Of a stretch of DNA of 64,000 nt, positions 32,583 through 43,728 are shown one piece after another. The notes beneath the pieces were generated by a model. That model saw only the letters and a program-made list of their open reading frames with translations, had not been told where the DNA came from and did not search any database. How positions within the stretch are numbered: the stretch's first letter is position 1; each line of letters begins with the position of its first letter. The DNA comes from Epichloe hybrida (taxonomy: Eukaryota > Ascomycota > Sordariomycetes > Hypocreales > Clavicipitaceae), in contig JAFEKR010000038.1 in assembly GCA_019022495.1 (NCBI GenBank), positions 372,001-436,000 of the forward strand, written 5' to 3'. Both the position numbers and the translations under genes were made by a program.

Positions 32583-34073
32583 GCGAGATCCCGACCACGC
32601 CTGCGCCCCCCAAGGCAAAGAAACTGCCGTTCAAACCAACAGCCCTACGAAGATCGGCATCTAAATTCGTTGCTCCTGTCAACCACGGCAAAGCACAGGA
32701 TGACGATGGCCTTGATTTGTTCCGCAGATCAAAGGAGATGCAGCCAATCATGGAGGCAGATCGAGAGAGACGACTGAAGAAGAAACAGAAATTGGAAGAG
32801 GAGCGTAGGAAAGCCGCTGCAACTGCTGGGAAGCGGTTGTCGGAGGATTATGCTGAAAACGACAATGCTCCAAGCTTAACTACCCCAGTGTCGCCATCGG
32901 TAATTCGAAGCATGACGCCAGTTAACGTGTATCATGGTGGTACTAGCGAGGAAGCAAGGTCGGTGTCTTGGTCTTTCATGGCAATCGATTATTGTGCAGA
33001 ACTGACTGATGGATAGCGAATTAGTCACACCCCCAGCTTCAAAGCGTACGCGCTTGAGTTCGACTCCAAAGAATCTCAGCTTCTCTTCTGGCGAGCCTGA
33101 CTCAGTAATACACATCCCATTCTTGAGTCGAATAGCCTCGGCTGTCACACAAGGGAGCCCGAGCCAAAGCAGCGCGAATATGCTCAGCTCGACGCCTGCA
33201 CCAATTATTCTCAGTGAATCGGACGACGACGACAATAACGATCATGCACCGACCCCTACGCCAAGAAAGAATGAAGACGAAGTCGAGGCTTTGGGTAGCA
33301 GTTTCGCCGCCACGGACGAAGATGACGAGTTCGCTGAATACATTCGCAAAGCAGAGGAGCAGCGGCGGGACCAAGCCTTATCTGAGGCTAGCCGAAACAG
33401 TGATGCAGCAAAGGAATCGATTCACATCCTGGTCACGTCACTTGTGCCCAACAGCAAGCCCTGCCAAGTGAAATACCTTTACAGTAGACCGCTACGGGTG
33501 GTGAGGGATACTTGGCTCGCGTTGCAGAAACAGAAGGGAATCCTGACAGACGTAGACGACACGGACGAAATTGTTTTGACGTGGAGAAGGAAGAAGGTAT
33601 ACGCGTCGTCTACGTTATTGAATCTCGGCATTCGGCCGGAAGGCAATGGCCGAGCCGTGGTGGATGGACACAACACGAAGGGTCTGGGCGACAACAGAAC
33701 CCAAGTGCACATGGAAGTGTGGACGAAAGAACTGTTTCAAGAAATGGAACGTGAAGAGGAACTTCAACGCAAGAGGGAGGCGGGTGAACTGTCGGATGAC
33801 GTCAACAGCCCAGGACTCGCAACAGTTGAATCGCCAGCTAGGGAGATTAAGCTTCGCGTCATTTTAAAAGCTCGAGGGCTCGAGGACGTTAAACTCACCG
33901 TGCGCCCGGAGACTACAGTAGAAACATTGATTACGGGCTTTCGAACGAAACAACCGACGGCATCAGGCAAAGACGTAGGCATCTGGTTCGACGGCGACCG
34001 GCTAGAAGAGCACATGACCATGGACGAAGTGGAAATCGATGATATGGACACACTTGAAGTCCACATCAAGTAA
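32579..34073 (+). CDS. rad60: Rad60/Esc2/NIP45-type SUMO-like domain protein
   Basis: 478 residues. Rad60-family proteins carry two SUMO-like domains and work with the Smc5/6 complex and the SUMO pathway in recombination repair and replication-fork stability, in the nucleus. The N-terminal half is disordered, basic and then acidic (SESDDDDNND near 33220). A first ubiquitin-like domain begins at IHILVTSLVP (about 262-345). The C-terminal Rad60-SLD domain runs from IKLRVILKARG to LEVHIK at the very end. Exons are 32579-32958 and 33017-34073. The 58-nt intron starts GTCGGT and ends GGATAG, with a branch-like AACTGAC. Splicing joins EEAS to ELVTPP, while the unspliced frame stops. The SLD ends at the stop codon, as in fission yeast Rad60. 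Confidence 0.88.
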
Positions 34074-34369
34074 GCGAGCGGCCTAGTGGTTCGGACATGA
34101 TGAAGAACAATTATGGATATATATGACATTGGCGTTTAGTACAGATTTTAGAATTGAGATACCCCCCCCCCCCCTCAACCCCCAACTATTGCGACTACAT
34201 ATTGGAAATTTGAACGATGCACCGCATTGGACTTACAAACCAACTGGTGCGATCTCTCGACAAACAAATCCTCGACAACTACCAATCACTTTATTGCGGA
34301 CACCCGCGTCGGCCCAGCAGAGTTGAACCCTGAAATGACAGTTGCCATTCAGGCGTCGCAGTAACAGAA
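34074..34369. other. rad60 3' flank and truncated duplicate
   Basis: Contains a C-run near 34161-34173 and an 81-nt segment (34281-34361) duplicating 34667-34747 of the adjacent pseudogene. Confidence 0.7.
34281..34361 (+). repeat. 81-nt duplicate of 34667-34747
   Basis: Ungapped match with 14 mismatches counted by eye, 13 of them transitions. It lies nine bases before the ATG of the pseudogene that holds the other copy, so it may be the end of a truncated tandem copy. Confidence 0.85.
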
Positions 34370-35311
34370 ATGGCCGGACGTTTCTTCAGCACGGCGGCGA
34401 ATAAGTTCTCGATGGAGACATTGATGCAAAGTACGTCGGCAGGTTAGGCAGCTTAGCAGGCTGCGAATGACCACCCAGACGACTTCCAAAAACGTATCGC
34501 CTATGCATACTCTTCCGTACTCCGATTGCCATCCGTAGGGAGGACCAGGGAGTTCCTGTTGACATACGCTAATAAGATCATCACCACCATTATCGCAAAT
34601 CCGAAGCAACTGGGATTACTTAACGACATCGCTAAGGGCCTCAAATGGCCAGTCTTCATCCCCGTTACCAATCACTTCATCGCGGACACTTGCATTGGCC
34701 CAGCGGAGTTAAACCCCGAGATGACAGTTGCGATCCAGGCATTGCAGCTACTCATGTTTGCGCCGGTGGATGTGCAGGAATGGGTTAATAACGGCCGGAA
34801 GTTTGGTGGAGAGGGATATAAGCGGCGGTATCCCACCCCAATCCCTCTTATAGGGGGTGTGCCATCACGGAAACAGGACCCTAAGATAGGGCCGTTTTCG
34901 TAGGAGGATCTCTCCAGGGGTATCACGCTCTATTACAACATACATCGCCGGAGTAAGGCCGGCTGGCAAGCCAAGATTGCGCTCCCTAAACCAGATTAGT
35001 CTAAGTGGGGTGGATATTACAATCCAGACCTCAAGATAACCCAGCAGATGTCCGAGATCACCCTAGATAAAGTGTTCACACACGATGCCATACTGAGGTC
35101 AATGCGGGCCGCCCAGCTATTAGAAATAACTCAGGCGGCTTGTTAGAACGAAGACCCCGGCGACAGGAACGATGTCAAGGACAATGCCAAAGACTCTAGC
35201 AACTCCAATGCGGAAATCACCAAGCAGGTCGCTTCGGCGTCATCAACGTTGATGGACAAACGCATCCGAAAGACTAGCCCCCGCAACAGGGTCCAGTCTC
35301 TACCACCTTGA
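34370..35311 (+). pseudogene. ORF interrupted only by TAG codons, family unknown
   Basis: From ATG 34370 a single frame of 313 sense or TAG codons runs to TGA 35309-35311. It contains five in-frame stops (34445, 34454, 34901, 34997, 35144), all TAG. Between them the translation looks like real protein: GLLNDIAKGLKWPVFIPVTN, a Pro-rich RRYPTPIPLIGG segment and a charged C-terminus. No family is recognised; there is no nuclease, polymerase, transposase or helicase motif. The contexts (for example Gly-TAG-Ala-Ala-TAG-Gln) suggest CAG-to-TAG change. With the transition-biased duplicate next door, RIP is the simplest cause; true read-through or reassignment of TAG is possible but unlikely in this genome. 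Part of an accessory island between rad60 and rpe1. Confidence 0.6.
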
Positions 35312-35986
35312 GAGGTAGTTTTGAAATTACCGCTCCTGTCGCGAGGCATATAGGGGATAATTCACGCACAAATTACTTGCCAGTCGGCTGCGCCTCTTTT
35401 TTCGTGCGATAGCTCCTATCTACCTCGAGGGATCCCCAACCAAGAAGACAGCTGCCTTGGGCCAACAGCGGTGTAAGAACCCAGAAGGTGTGCTGGAATT
35501 CCCCAATAGACCAAAAGATTCGTCAATGCTTTGGTTTTTACTTTCTCACTCTACACACTGCTTATATTTTCCCACTTTACACGGTGGTCACAATACCGCA
35601 ACACTCGTTCGACTTGAATACGATCGCTTACTTCGACCGGCTTCTCTAGCCGCTGAGCATTGACGAATCTTTTGGTCTATTGGGGAATTCCAGCACACCT
35701 TCTGGGTTCTTACACCGCAGACACAGGCAGAAAAGGAGATTCTCCAGTTCGACGCCGCCTTCGTGCCCCCCCCCGACTGCCCGGACTACATCAAATGGAC
35801 GAGCTGGGCATACGCGTCGTCATCGCCAGGGTCGCCGCCCCCCTGTCTCTCTGAGGGTAAACGCAGGCTCCTAACATCCTCTGGGTGCGTGGGGATACAC
35901 AGTCAAGTTAAGTGACCTGATCGGTATGTTGACAATTAGGCCCCGGATCGCTGGTAACGACGAGCAGCTAACAGGTACAGGCAAAG
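35312..35986. other. Decayed sequence split by a MITE
   Basis: Sequence on both sides of the MITE (35312-35467 and 35719-35986) contains short coding-like pieces, such as AEKEILQFDAAFVPPPDCPD after the element. They may belong to one former gene interrupted by the insertion. No family recognised. Confidence 0.4.
35468..35718. mobile_element. MITE with perfect 63-bp terminal inverted repeats
   Basis: Arms 35468-35530 and 35656-35718 are exact reverse complements, starting GCGGTGTAAGAACCC and ending GGGTTCTTACACCGC. The 125-bp centre is AT-rich with no ORF. Total length is 251 bp. No clear target duplication flanks the ends as drawn; the true ends may be a few bases inside. A partial copy lies at 10188-10245, so the family is dispersed. 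Perfect arms in a heavily mutated neighbourhood suggest recent insertion. Confidence 0.9.
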
Positions 35987-36568
35987 ATGGACAGCATAAG
36001 CGGCATAAGCGGCATAGACGACATGGCGGAAAACAACTGGCTAGACTATGAATTCAGAGTTCACTGCCTGCGGGAGCTGAGCAACAACATACACCATATT
36101 CACGAATTCGGGCTCGCAACGAGGGGACCGTCTCTGGATGGGTGCGGGCGAACCTATGCCCTCGACTTGCATGACATTGCTGAGATGACCAACATCCTGA
36201 ACGTAATGTATGAAGAAATAGTATAGGCCGCCCGAGGCATGCCTACCATGGCAAGTGGCGGCGGCACATCCACGACAGCACGAGATGGCACACCGAAACA
36301 AGATTCGGCTCCTGGCCAGACAGCCCACGTCGCGGCACAGCTACCAACACCAGAGGCCACGCCAGTTAAGCCACGGAATCAGCGCGCAGCCGCCGTCCAG
36401 GAAGCAGCAGTGGCCGTACAGGTCCCCAACAAGAACTGACACGTCAGATTTGATGGAGACGATGATGATATGGTGGGTTGTTACTATGACTTGGTGAATG
36501 GTGAGGAGTGCATATCACCTGGACTGGTGCTACGTTCGATCGAACGACAACCCGAACCAGAATTTTGA
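35987..36568 (+). pseudogene. Second interrupted ORF of the island
   Basis: The frame from ATG 35987 encodes an acidic N-terminal segment (MDSISGISGIDDMAENNWLD) and then an Ala/Thr/Pro/Gln-rich stretch. It carries an internal TAG at 36224 and TGA at 36437, and ends at TGA 36566-36568. The sequence on both sides of each stop keeps a similar composition, so it was probably one protein of about 190 residues. Family unknown. It may have been co-inherited with the TAG-interrupted ORF upstream. Confidence 0.45.
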
Positions 36569-37339
36569 AGTTTTTTTTTCCCCCTTCTTTGGCTGTACCT
36601 CTAAATAGAGAGTATCATCTTTCCCCTCAAACCATAGGGGGACTAGGATTCTTTTACATGCACACAACAAAGGAGAGGGCGATTCTTTCACCAGAATTAT
36701 TACTAGGCTGGTTAACGTACATATCTATGGTTGAACTCGCTGGTATCAAGTCTTTGACAATGCGTAGTACCGACAAACCAGGCGATAAACAGCGAGCACT
36801 GTCAGAATTTCTTAGTGACCATAGTGGACTATTCGTCGCAAGTCGAAGAGAGCGGTGGGTGAAGAGTCAAGTGTTCAAGGGACAACCCTAAGGATGAACG
36901 GAAACCAATAATGAGAACTACACTATTAATCTCCCTTGTAGCCCCAAGGTCTTTGTATGAACTATTGTGAAGCCCTACTATAGAAACCTTGCGGAAGAGG
37001 AAGGACGCCTATACATGTAAGCAAGCACTGCCCAAAGCAAAAGAAGGGCAAGAGGCCTAAGATAAAAAAGTACCTTATTCTTTCCACAATTGAGTTAGTG
37101 ACTTCATTCCTCGCAGTGTTCATTATACTATGGCGCAAAGGCTCAAGACTAAAGTGATCGGGGCCAAACACGTATGGGTGCTGCTGACAAGGTCGAGTGC
37201 ATGTGATGGCACCAAGCCATGGTCGAATCCGTGGATTTGAACAGAGCCCAGCAAATCCACGAATCCTAGTCTGGCGACACTCTCACTCCAACGACGTGCA
37301 AGCAAACCGATGATGTCTACTTCTCTACATGTCCCCATT
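36569..37339. other. Remainder of the island and rpe1 3' flank
   Basis: Includes the end of a 127-codon ORF (36508-36891) in another frame whose C-terminal half looks protein-like (LLLGWLTYISMVELAGIKS), but no family is recognised. Nothing else seen before the rpe1 stop codon. Confidence 0.4.
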
Positions 37340-38416
37340 TCACAGCCTACCTGACCGCGACTCCACCGACCTTCGCAGCAACGAAATCACCTCGGAAGGA
37401 TCCTTGGCCCCAAACACGGCACTGCCGGCAACAATGACATTGGCGCCAGCGTCCGCAGCCTGATCGATAGTTCCGGGTCCCAGGCCACCATCCACCTCAA
37501 TGTTCAACTCGGGATACTTGGCTCGAAGGGCCTTTACTTTGGGGAGCTCGCTGGCCATGAATCTTTGTCCGCCGAACCCAGGATAGACTGTCATGACGAG
37601 GACCATCTAAATTTTTCCAAAAAAAATAAAGAATAAAAAATAAAAAAAATTCGTCAGTATGTTACATGCAGAAACACAGGATGATCGCCCAGCGACTTAT
37701 GAAAAGCTTACGTCTGGCTTCTCCTTGGGGTCCTCAGATTCCAAAATGTCCCACAGCACATCAACAGACGTGTCCGGCTTAATGGCAATGCCGGCCAGTA
37801 TTCCTTGGTCGTGGATATATCGAATCAACTCCCTGGGGCTCGTCTTCTTGTCCGAAGTCTCCTCGGGGCTCTCAGCGGCGGTCGAAAAGGCGGCTTCGTA
37901 GTGGAAGCAGTACAGGTCACACCCAGCCTTGTGGAATTCCTTGACCCATTTCTTGGGCTATTTTATTTTTATTTTGGTGGCGAGAAAGGTGGTCAGCCAA
38001 AGCACTACGCGATCATGGGTGGGCTCTCCGCAAAAGAAGGGGAAGGGGGGGTTGTTTTCTCGGTCGCACCACCCACTGCTCTTCTTGGGGGGAATAGTTA
38101 ACCTCTGCAATCATCATGTGGCAGTCAAACGTGCCTCTGCCGTGAGCCTCGCTCGGCGTATCAACATGTTTTCTGATTTTGGCGACGACGGGAGCTCCGA
38201 AAGTGATGTTGGGGACAAAGTGACCATCCCTAGAGGTAGAGGTAGTTTTAGGACCCGGTTGGAGTTGACGAGTTGAAGAAGTTGGGACATGATGACAAAC
38301 ATGATGTCGACATGGAGCCAATCGGCTCCTTGTTCCATGGTGCGAGCACAGTCGTGGCCAAGCTGAGCAAAGTCAGCCGACAGGATTGAGGGGGCAATGA
38401 TTGCTGGTGGTGCCAT
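37340..38416 (-). CDS. rpe1: Ribulose-phosphate 3-epimerase
   Basis: 251 residues in four exons: 38416-38301, 38229-38103, 37957-37712 and 37606-37340. It interconverts ribulose 5-phosphate and xylulose 5-phosphate in the cytosolic pentose phosphate pathway. TIM-barrel signature motifs are present: [28 protein letters not shown] (crossing intron 1), [17 protein letters not shown], the phosphate-binding [10 protein letters not shown] and [10 protein letters not shown]. Catalytic Asp and metal-ligand His/Asp positions are conserved. All introns are GT...AG and rejoin conserved blocks without a gap. Exon 3 contains an insert rich in Ser/Glu/Lys ([18 protein letters not shown]) typical of fungal enzymes. 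Length and motifs are normal. Divergent from the Sfh1-type gene. Confidence 0.96.
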
Positions 38417-38487
38417 GTCGCTCGTGATTTGAGTGGGATCAGTGGTGGCGTGAAGAGGTTCGGGAGGTGGGAAAGCCGAACAGAAGA

Positions 38488-38526
38488 TGATGAGGGGAGG
38501 TGATGAGGGGAGGTGATGAGGGGAGG
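38488..38526. repeat. 13-bp tandem repeat, three copies
   Basis: The unit TGATGAGGGGAGG is repeated three times without mismatch, 72 bp upstream of the rpe1 start codon. Confidence 0.92.
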
Positions 38527-38860
38527 GCTTCCTCTGATGTCAGCGGGGTCGGCACTGATGGAGATGGAGATGGAGATGGAGATGGCGGGGTGGTTTTAGT
38601 GTTTTTTTTTTTTTCGCTGGTGCTAAGACAGGGCCTGTCTGGGGTATGCTCGGCTTCTTGACCATTGGATGCTCTGGAGATGGCACTTCATGATGCGCGA
38701 GGAGTCATTCAATGTCGTTCATTCCCTTTCCAGGTTTCCTCGAAAACTGCACATTTCCTTTATTGCGCGAATCCCTGCCCGTCTGCTGCCCGTCTGCCGT
38801 GTGTGGCTGAGAGAATCCGTGGCGAGTGCGGCTAAGCCCGAACTAGCCGGTCAGCGTTGC

Positions 38861-38890
38861 AGCCACAGCCACAGCCACAGCCACAGCCAC
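38861..38890. repeat. 6-bp tandem repeat (CCACAG), about five copies
   Basis: Uninterrupted CCACAG units in the region upstream of the Sfh1-type gene. Confidence 0.9.
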
Positions 38891-39288
38891 CCACAGAGCC
38901 ACCTACAGCGCAAAGCTCGTCAAACGGATTTTCGGCATGACCACAGGTCCACAAACGCGCGGGCACAAGTCGCGACTCTTGACAAGCTTCACCCGCCATC
39001 GCATTCATCCACGCAGCCCCCCCTCCTCCACGTCCATCTACGTCCATCTACGCGCTCACCCAAACCCTCGACGGCTTGCTATCCCAACAGCCTGCGACAT
39101 AGTCCCGCTGCATAGCCTGCGGCCACGGTCGCTGTTGTTGTCCTTCAATCGCAGACACGGGGATCGACCGACCCCTGCGTCGCGCGTCTTCTGCTCAATT
39201 ATTGACTCAACCCCCTTTGCCGAGCACGACACGGTCGCGAAAAGCCATGACCTGAGCGCGACGACGCGGCCAACGACACAACGACACA

Positions 39289-41218
39289 ATGGAACGTTCA
39301 AAACCACAAGCATTTCAATCGTCCTACGCGCCTCGATTGCGCATCTACAACAACTCCCTCCTCACCCCTGTCCTGCCGAGCTCTGCGCCGTCCGGACCAG
39401 TCTCCCGAACGACGAAGCGAGGCACAACCATCATCAACTATGCTGAAGATGGCTACGAGGACCTGGAAGATGAAAGTGACGATCCCCGTCGACGGCCGAC
39501 GGGCTTAAGGAGTCTGCGCAAGGAGGATTTCGCATCCAGACAAGATCTGGCCGAGAGGGCTGGCAAGGACACCAAGCAACCCGTCGAGGTGCAGGGGATA
39601 TGGCGCGACTGGATGGGCAAGAATCGGGCGATGAAGAGTGACCAACAAAACGCCGCGCAAGCGGGCCTTCCTCTGACTCTGATTCCCGTGCGGATCGATC
39701 TCGACATCCCCGCCTTCGTTCCCGCGGCCGCCTTCCCGCCCCCCAACACAGCCTCGGTCGACATGACGTTGCCTCAGTACCGGCCGGGGGAGATGACGGT
39801 TCCCTACAAGCTCAGAGACATCTTTTGTTGGAATCTGCACGAGACGCTCGTGACGACGGATCAATTCGCGCAGACGCTGGCCCAGGACCTGGATCTGCCC
39901 AACAAGGGCCTTGTTGTCGCCGAAATCAGCAAGCAGATCCGTACGCAGCTGGAAGAATATGCCGGCGTCGCACTTCATCCCTTGTTTCACACGGAACAAT
40001 ATGCGCCGGCGGCCGCGGCAGCACCGTCTTTTACGCAAGCGACCACGACCACGGCCACGGCCACGACCACGGCCACGACTGGTGCCAACGGCCCCGCGGT
40101 TGGAACGCCAAGACCAAACCTGAGTTTCAAATCCAGAGAGGAGTCGCCGGCATCTTTTGCCAGAGGCCTTTCACGATCAGATACCCCGGCCCAAGCGGGT
40201 TTTGGTGGTGGTGGTGGTGGTGGTGGTGGTCCAGCAACTCCGGTGCCGGCCGCGGTGCCAAATGTCGCTGCTGAGGCAACGCCCATCCGACCCGAGTCTG
40301 ACGATTACAACCCCGACGATACATATCGCTGCATCATCAACCTGAGTCTCAACATGGCATCCATGCTCTACACAGACAAGTTCGAATGGTCACTGCTGCA
40401 CCCGCCCGGCACAGCAGAGGCGTTTGCGAAGACAACCTGCGCCGATCTCGGGCTGACGGGCGAATGGGTGCCGGCCATGACGCACGCCATCTACGAAGCG
40501 GTGCTGCGGCTGAAGAAGGAAGCGTGCGAGGCCGGCGGGCTGGTGACGGGCTGGGGCGGGCTGCAGGCAGAACTGCCCAACGACGCCGCTCTGGGCACCG
40601 AGGCCGGCTGGAGATACGACCCGGAGCACCTGGCCGACGAGTGGGAGCCCAAGATTGAGATTCTGAGCAAGGAGGAGATTGAGAAGCGCGAGAACGAACG
40701 CGAGCGAGAAGCACGCCGACTGCGCCGCGAAACGGCACGGTTCAGCTCCAACACGGGCATGCTCGGCGGCGCACCCCTCGGCGGCGCGCCGCTGGAGCTG
40801 GAGGAGGAGAGGATGGGCCGCGGCGAGCGGTCAAAGAAGAAGCGACGGTTCAGGAGCCTGAGCCCCCTGAACCGCAGCGGGCCCGGTGGTCGCGGAACGC
40901 CCGATGTCGGTGGCTACGGGGGCGGGGGGGCCCTCACAGACGCCGAAAGAAGCACGTGGCGATGCACGCACTGCCGCGTCTGGGGCACCAGCGTCTGGGC
41001 AGTTCGTGACGGCCCTGCCGGACCCAAGGTACGTACGCACACGCACGCCAGCTCTCATGCCAAAAAAAAACCCCTTCGAAGCACTCAGCCCAACTAACAT
41101 GCGTGAACCAACCCAAAACTAGTCTCTCTGCGCAAACTGTGGCTATCTGTACGAGCGTCATGGCCGGCTCCCTCGACAGACCAAGAACCTCCACCTGGCA
41201 GACCATCGAGCGGCATAG
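39289..41218 (+). CDS. sfh1: SNF5/SMARCB1-family chromatin-remodeler subunit (Sfh1-like)
   Basis: About 611 residues in two exons, 39289-41028 and 41123-41218 (intron GTACGT...ACTAG, 94 nt). Core subunit of RSC/SWI-SNF-type nuclear nucleosome remodelers. The SNF5 domain is split in two recognisable repeats: one from VPYKLRDIFCWNLHETLVTTDQFA, one from LNMASMLYTDKFEWSLLHPPGT. They are separated by a low-complexity insert with Ala/Thr runs and a nine-residue Gly run encoded by GGT repeats (40204-40230). The C-terminus has a GATA-like finger, C-x2-C in CTHC and C-x2-C in CANC. The second pair lies in exon 2, confirming the intron. The finger is typical of filamentous-fungal members. Sfh1 versus Snf5 cannot be settled without a second paralogue; the symbol is tentative. 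Confidence 0.88.
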
Positions 41219-42040
41219 GAGCCCTCTTCTGCCAAGGGGAAAGACGACAGCGCTCTCCCTGGCCAGCAACGGCAGCATCTTCTTCATGCATCCACGGGCA
41301 CGGGGGCAACTTCTCCCCAGAAATGCCAGCCTGCTCCACCGCCCCAGCGATTCTCTAGCCGTGGACGCCTGCTGATCAACCCCAAAGATACGAAGCAGCT
41401 ATCCATTTACTGAGGGGAAATTTGATAGTAAAAGGAAAAGAAAAGTTGAAGAAGAAGAAAAAAGAGAAAAAAAAAAAAAAAAGAAGGACGGCGGGTTCAT
41501 GAAGTCCTGCTCGCGCTGATAATATCTGTACAAATCAGGCTGGCTTGAGTCGGAACGGGGGGAGGGGGTAACAAAGATTGTTCCAAACAGGAGTGGACGG
41601 AAACCACGCAAATTCATGGGAGGGGAGGGAGGCGTACAGGACACATGTCTTGATTCATATCATCCTTATATTTTGTCATTGAGCTCCCGTGGTCTTGGCA
41701 CCAAGGTCTATCACATAAGCTGAGCTGAGCTGTCTTGTGTTCTTATTTCAGAAAATAATTTCCCAAGACTTGTCTCGGACTTGGGAACGCGTTAGATGAG
41801 GTATGCGCCATGTTTGGGTCTCATTGGGTCTCTCTTTTTGGGTCCGGCAGAAATCAGGCCCGCACATTTCCATCAGCCTTCGCCCACTCTAAAAGAAAGC
41901 ATCTTGGTCGTGCGATTCATTTGCGGGGAAACGGGGTGCAGGGTGTGTCGGGATGATGTTCCGCGGGACACGGTGCGTCATGTAGGAGAGAGAATTTCCG
42001 TAGCTATTCATTTCATCGTTTTTTACCCTTCATCGTGACA
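41219..42040. other. Intergenic region
   Basis: 3' flank of the Sfh1-type gene and former promoter of the GH7 relic. Contains A-rich runs near 41454-41481. No gene seen. Confidence 0.55.
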
Positions 42041-43199
42041 ATGTATCGCTCCATCGCCACCCTCTCGGCTCTCGTTTCCGCCGCAAAGGCCCAACAACCT
42101 GGTCAAAGTGTACTTCGTCCGGCTGCTCCAACGTCCGGGGTCTCCGTCACCGTCATGCAGGATGACTCCAAGTGCCAAATGCTCACCTTTCTGGGCAACA
42201 AGTTCACTTTCGATGTCGATGTGTCCAAGATCAGCTGTGGCTTGAACGGCGCCCCTGTACTTCGTCTCCATGGACCACGACGGTGGCATGAGCCGATTCC
42301 CGTCCAACAAGGCGGGTGCTAAGTTTGGGACTGGCTATTGCGATAGTCAATGTCCGGAGGACTTCGGGTTTCATTGATGGAGTGGTACGCTTCTTCTTCC
42401 TTTTTCTTCCTCTTTTGCTTCGTCTCAAGTCACTGAGGACTTCACTCCTCACCCCTGCGTCAACAGTGCCTACCGCTCTTGCACTGGCGACCAATGTGCC
42501 GGCACCTACTCCTCGGACCGGTACGCGGGGGACTGCGATCCCGACGGTTGAAAATTTCAATAGCTACCACCAGGGCAACACTACCTTGGACGGCCCAGGA
42601 TCAGACTTCACCATCGACACCACCAAGAAGATATCCGTCGTTACGCAGTTCATCAAGGGCAGCGACGGCAATCTCGGCAATCTCGGCAAGATTAAGAGAC
42701 TCTATGTCCCAAAAACGGTAAGGTTATCCCCAACTCCAAGAGCGACGTTGCTGGCGTTTCCGGGAACTCGGTTACCCAGGGCTATTGTGATGCGCAGAGG
42801 AAGGTCTTTGGGGACTCAGGCTCGTTCAATACCAAGGGTGGCATGATGGGCATGTGCGCTGCCGTTTCCAAGCCGATGGTATTGGTCATGAGTCTCTGGG
42901 ACGATGTAAGTCATGCTGATCCAAGTGGGAGGATTTTCATTTGTCAAAGAATGACTTGCTAGCCAAAGAAAAAAAAAGAAAAAAAAAAAAAAAACAACCT
43001 GCCAGCACAGTTCCAACGTGTCCTGGCTTGATTCTACCTTTCCAGCTGATAGCATCAAGCACGGCAGCAAGCGCGCGGCAGCTGCTCTGCTTTGTCTGAC
43101 ATCCCCTCCGACATCGAGAAGTCAGGTTCCCGACTCGACCGTCGTCTTTTCAAACATCAAGTTTGGTCCGATCGGATCTGCTTTCTCGGTGGCAAGTAG
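42041..43199 (+). pseudogene. GH7 cellobiohydrolase pseudogene
   Basis: Relic of a secreted glycoside hydrolase family 7 enzyme (cellulose-degrading). A signal peptide from ATG 42041 (MYRSIATLSALVSAAKAQQ) runs almost directly into [17 protein letters not shown], so roughly 100 residues are missing. Other frames then carry [95 protein letters not shown] and the C-terminal VVFSNIKFGPIGSAFS. At least four frame changes and several stops lie between them. The segment expected to hold the EMDIWE-type catalytic motif is absent between the CPEDF and TGDQC blocks. Some gaps could be taken for introns, but the missing catalytic site and repeated frameshifts make a functional enzyme very unlikely. No cellulose-binding module seen. 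Confidence 0.88.
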
Positions 43200-43728
43200 A
43201 ATCAAATCCGGGTTAGTTTGTCGTGGCTTTGCTTCAAATTTCCTTTATATGTTTTGATGGTGTCGCATCTTGTTTCCCTTTTTATTTCATTTCGGGGTAC
43301 ATCGTACATCTTATGCTACCTCCGTCCTCGGCACATATCTGTACAGCAGGGAGAAGGAGAGAATAAGATGGAGAGAAGAGGATCAAAGGGCCAGCTGGAC
43401 GAATATATAGTCGTACATGAATAAGAACCTTGCACCGTGCATATCTCGAACAAAAGTTGAGCTGTTGGTGTTTTTGTACTCTTATATACGCATCGTCGTT
43501 GAAATTTCTGCTCATCGCGTTGCTTTAAAAACCAATACATTCCGGGCGTCCGGGCATTTATTTTGATTACTCCAGCTTTCCCAACTCGATAAATGTCGCT
43601 CTCTATAAGCCAAAGAAACCCGCAAAGGATATGCAGGCCATCAACATCGGCAATGCGAAAACACAACTCATAGGAGGAGATCAAAACTCGTCGTCATCGT
43701 CATCGTCATCGTCATCGTAGTCGCTCAA
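43200..43728. other. Intergenic region between the GH7 relic and the Zn2Cys6 gene
   Basis: 3' flanks of both. No gene. Holds the TCATCG microsatellite next to the regulator's stop codon. Confidence 0.55.
43689..43719. repeat. CGTCAT hexanucleotide microsatellite
   Basis: About five units of CGTCAT-type sequence, ten bases from the stop codon of the minus-strand regulator. Confidence 0.9.

Larger units (their letters stand above)
38417..39288. promoter_or_regulatory. Divergent upstream region of rpe1 and the Sfh1-type gene
   Basis: 872 bp between divergent starts. It contains short tandem repeats: a 13-bp unit TGATGAGGGGAGG three times (38488-38526), GGAGAT units (about 38559-38586) and CCACAG units (about 38861-38890). 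The Sfh1 side is C- and A-rich, as usual for leaders here. Confidence 0.6.
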
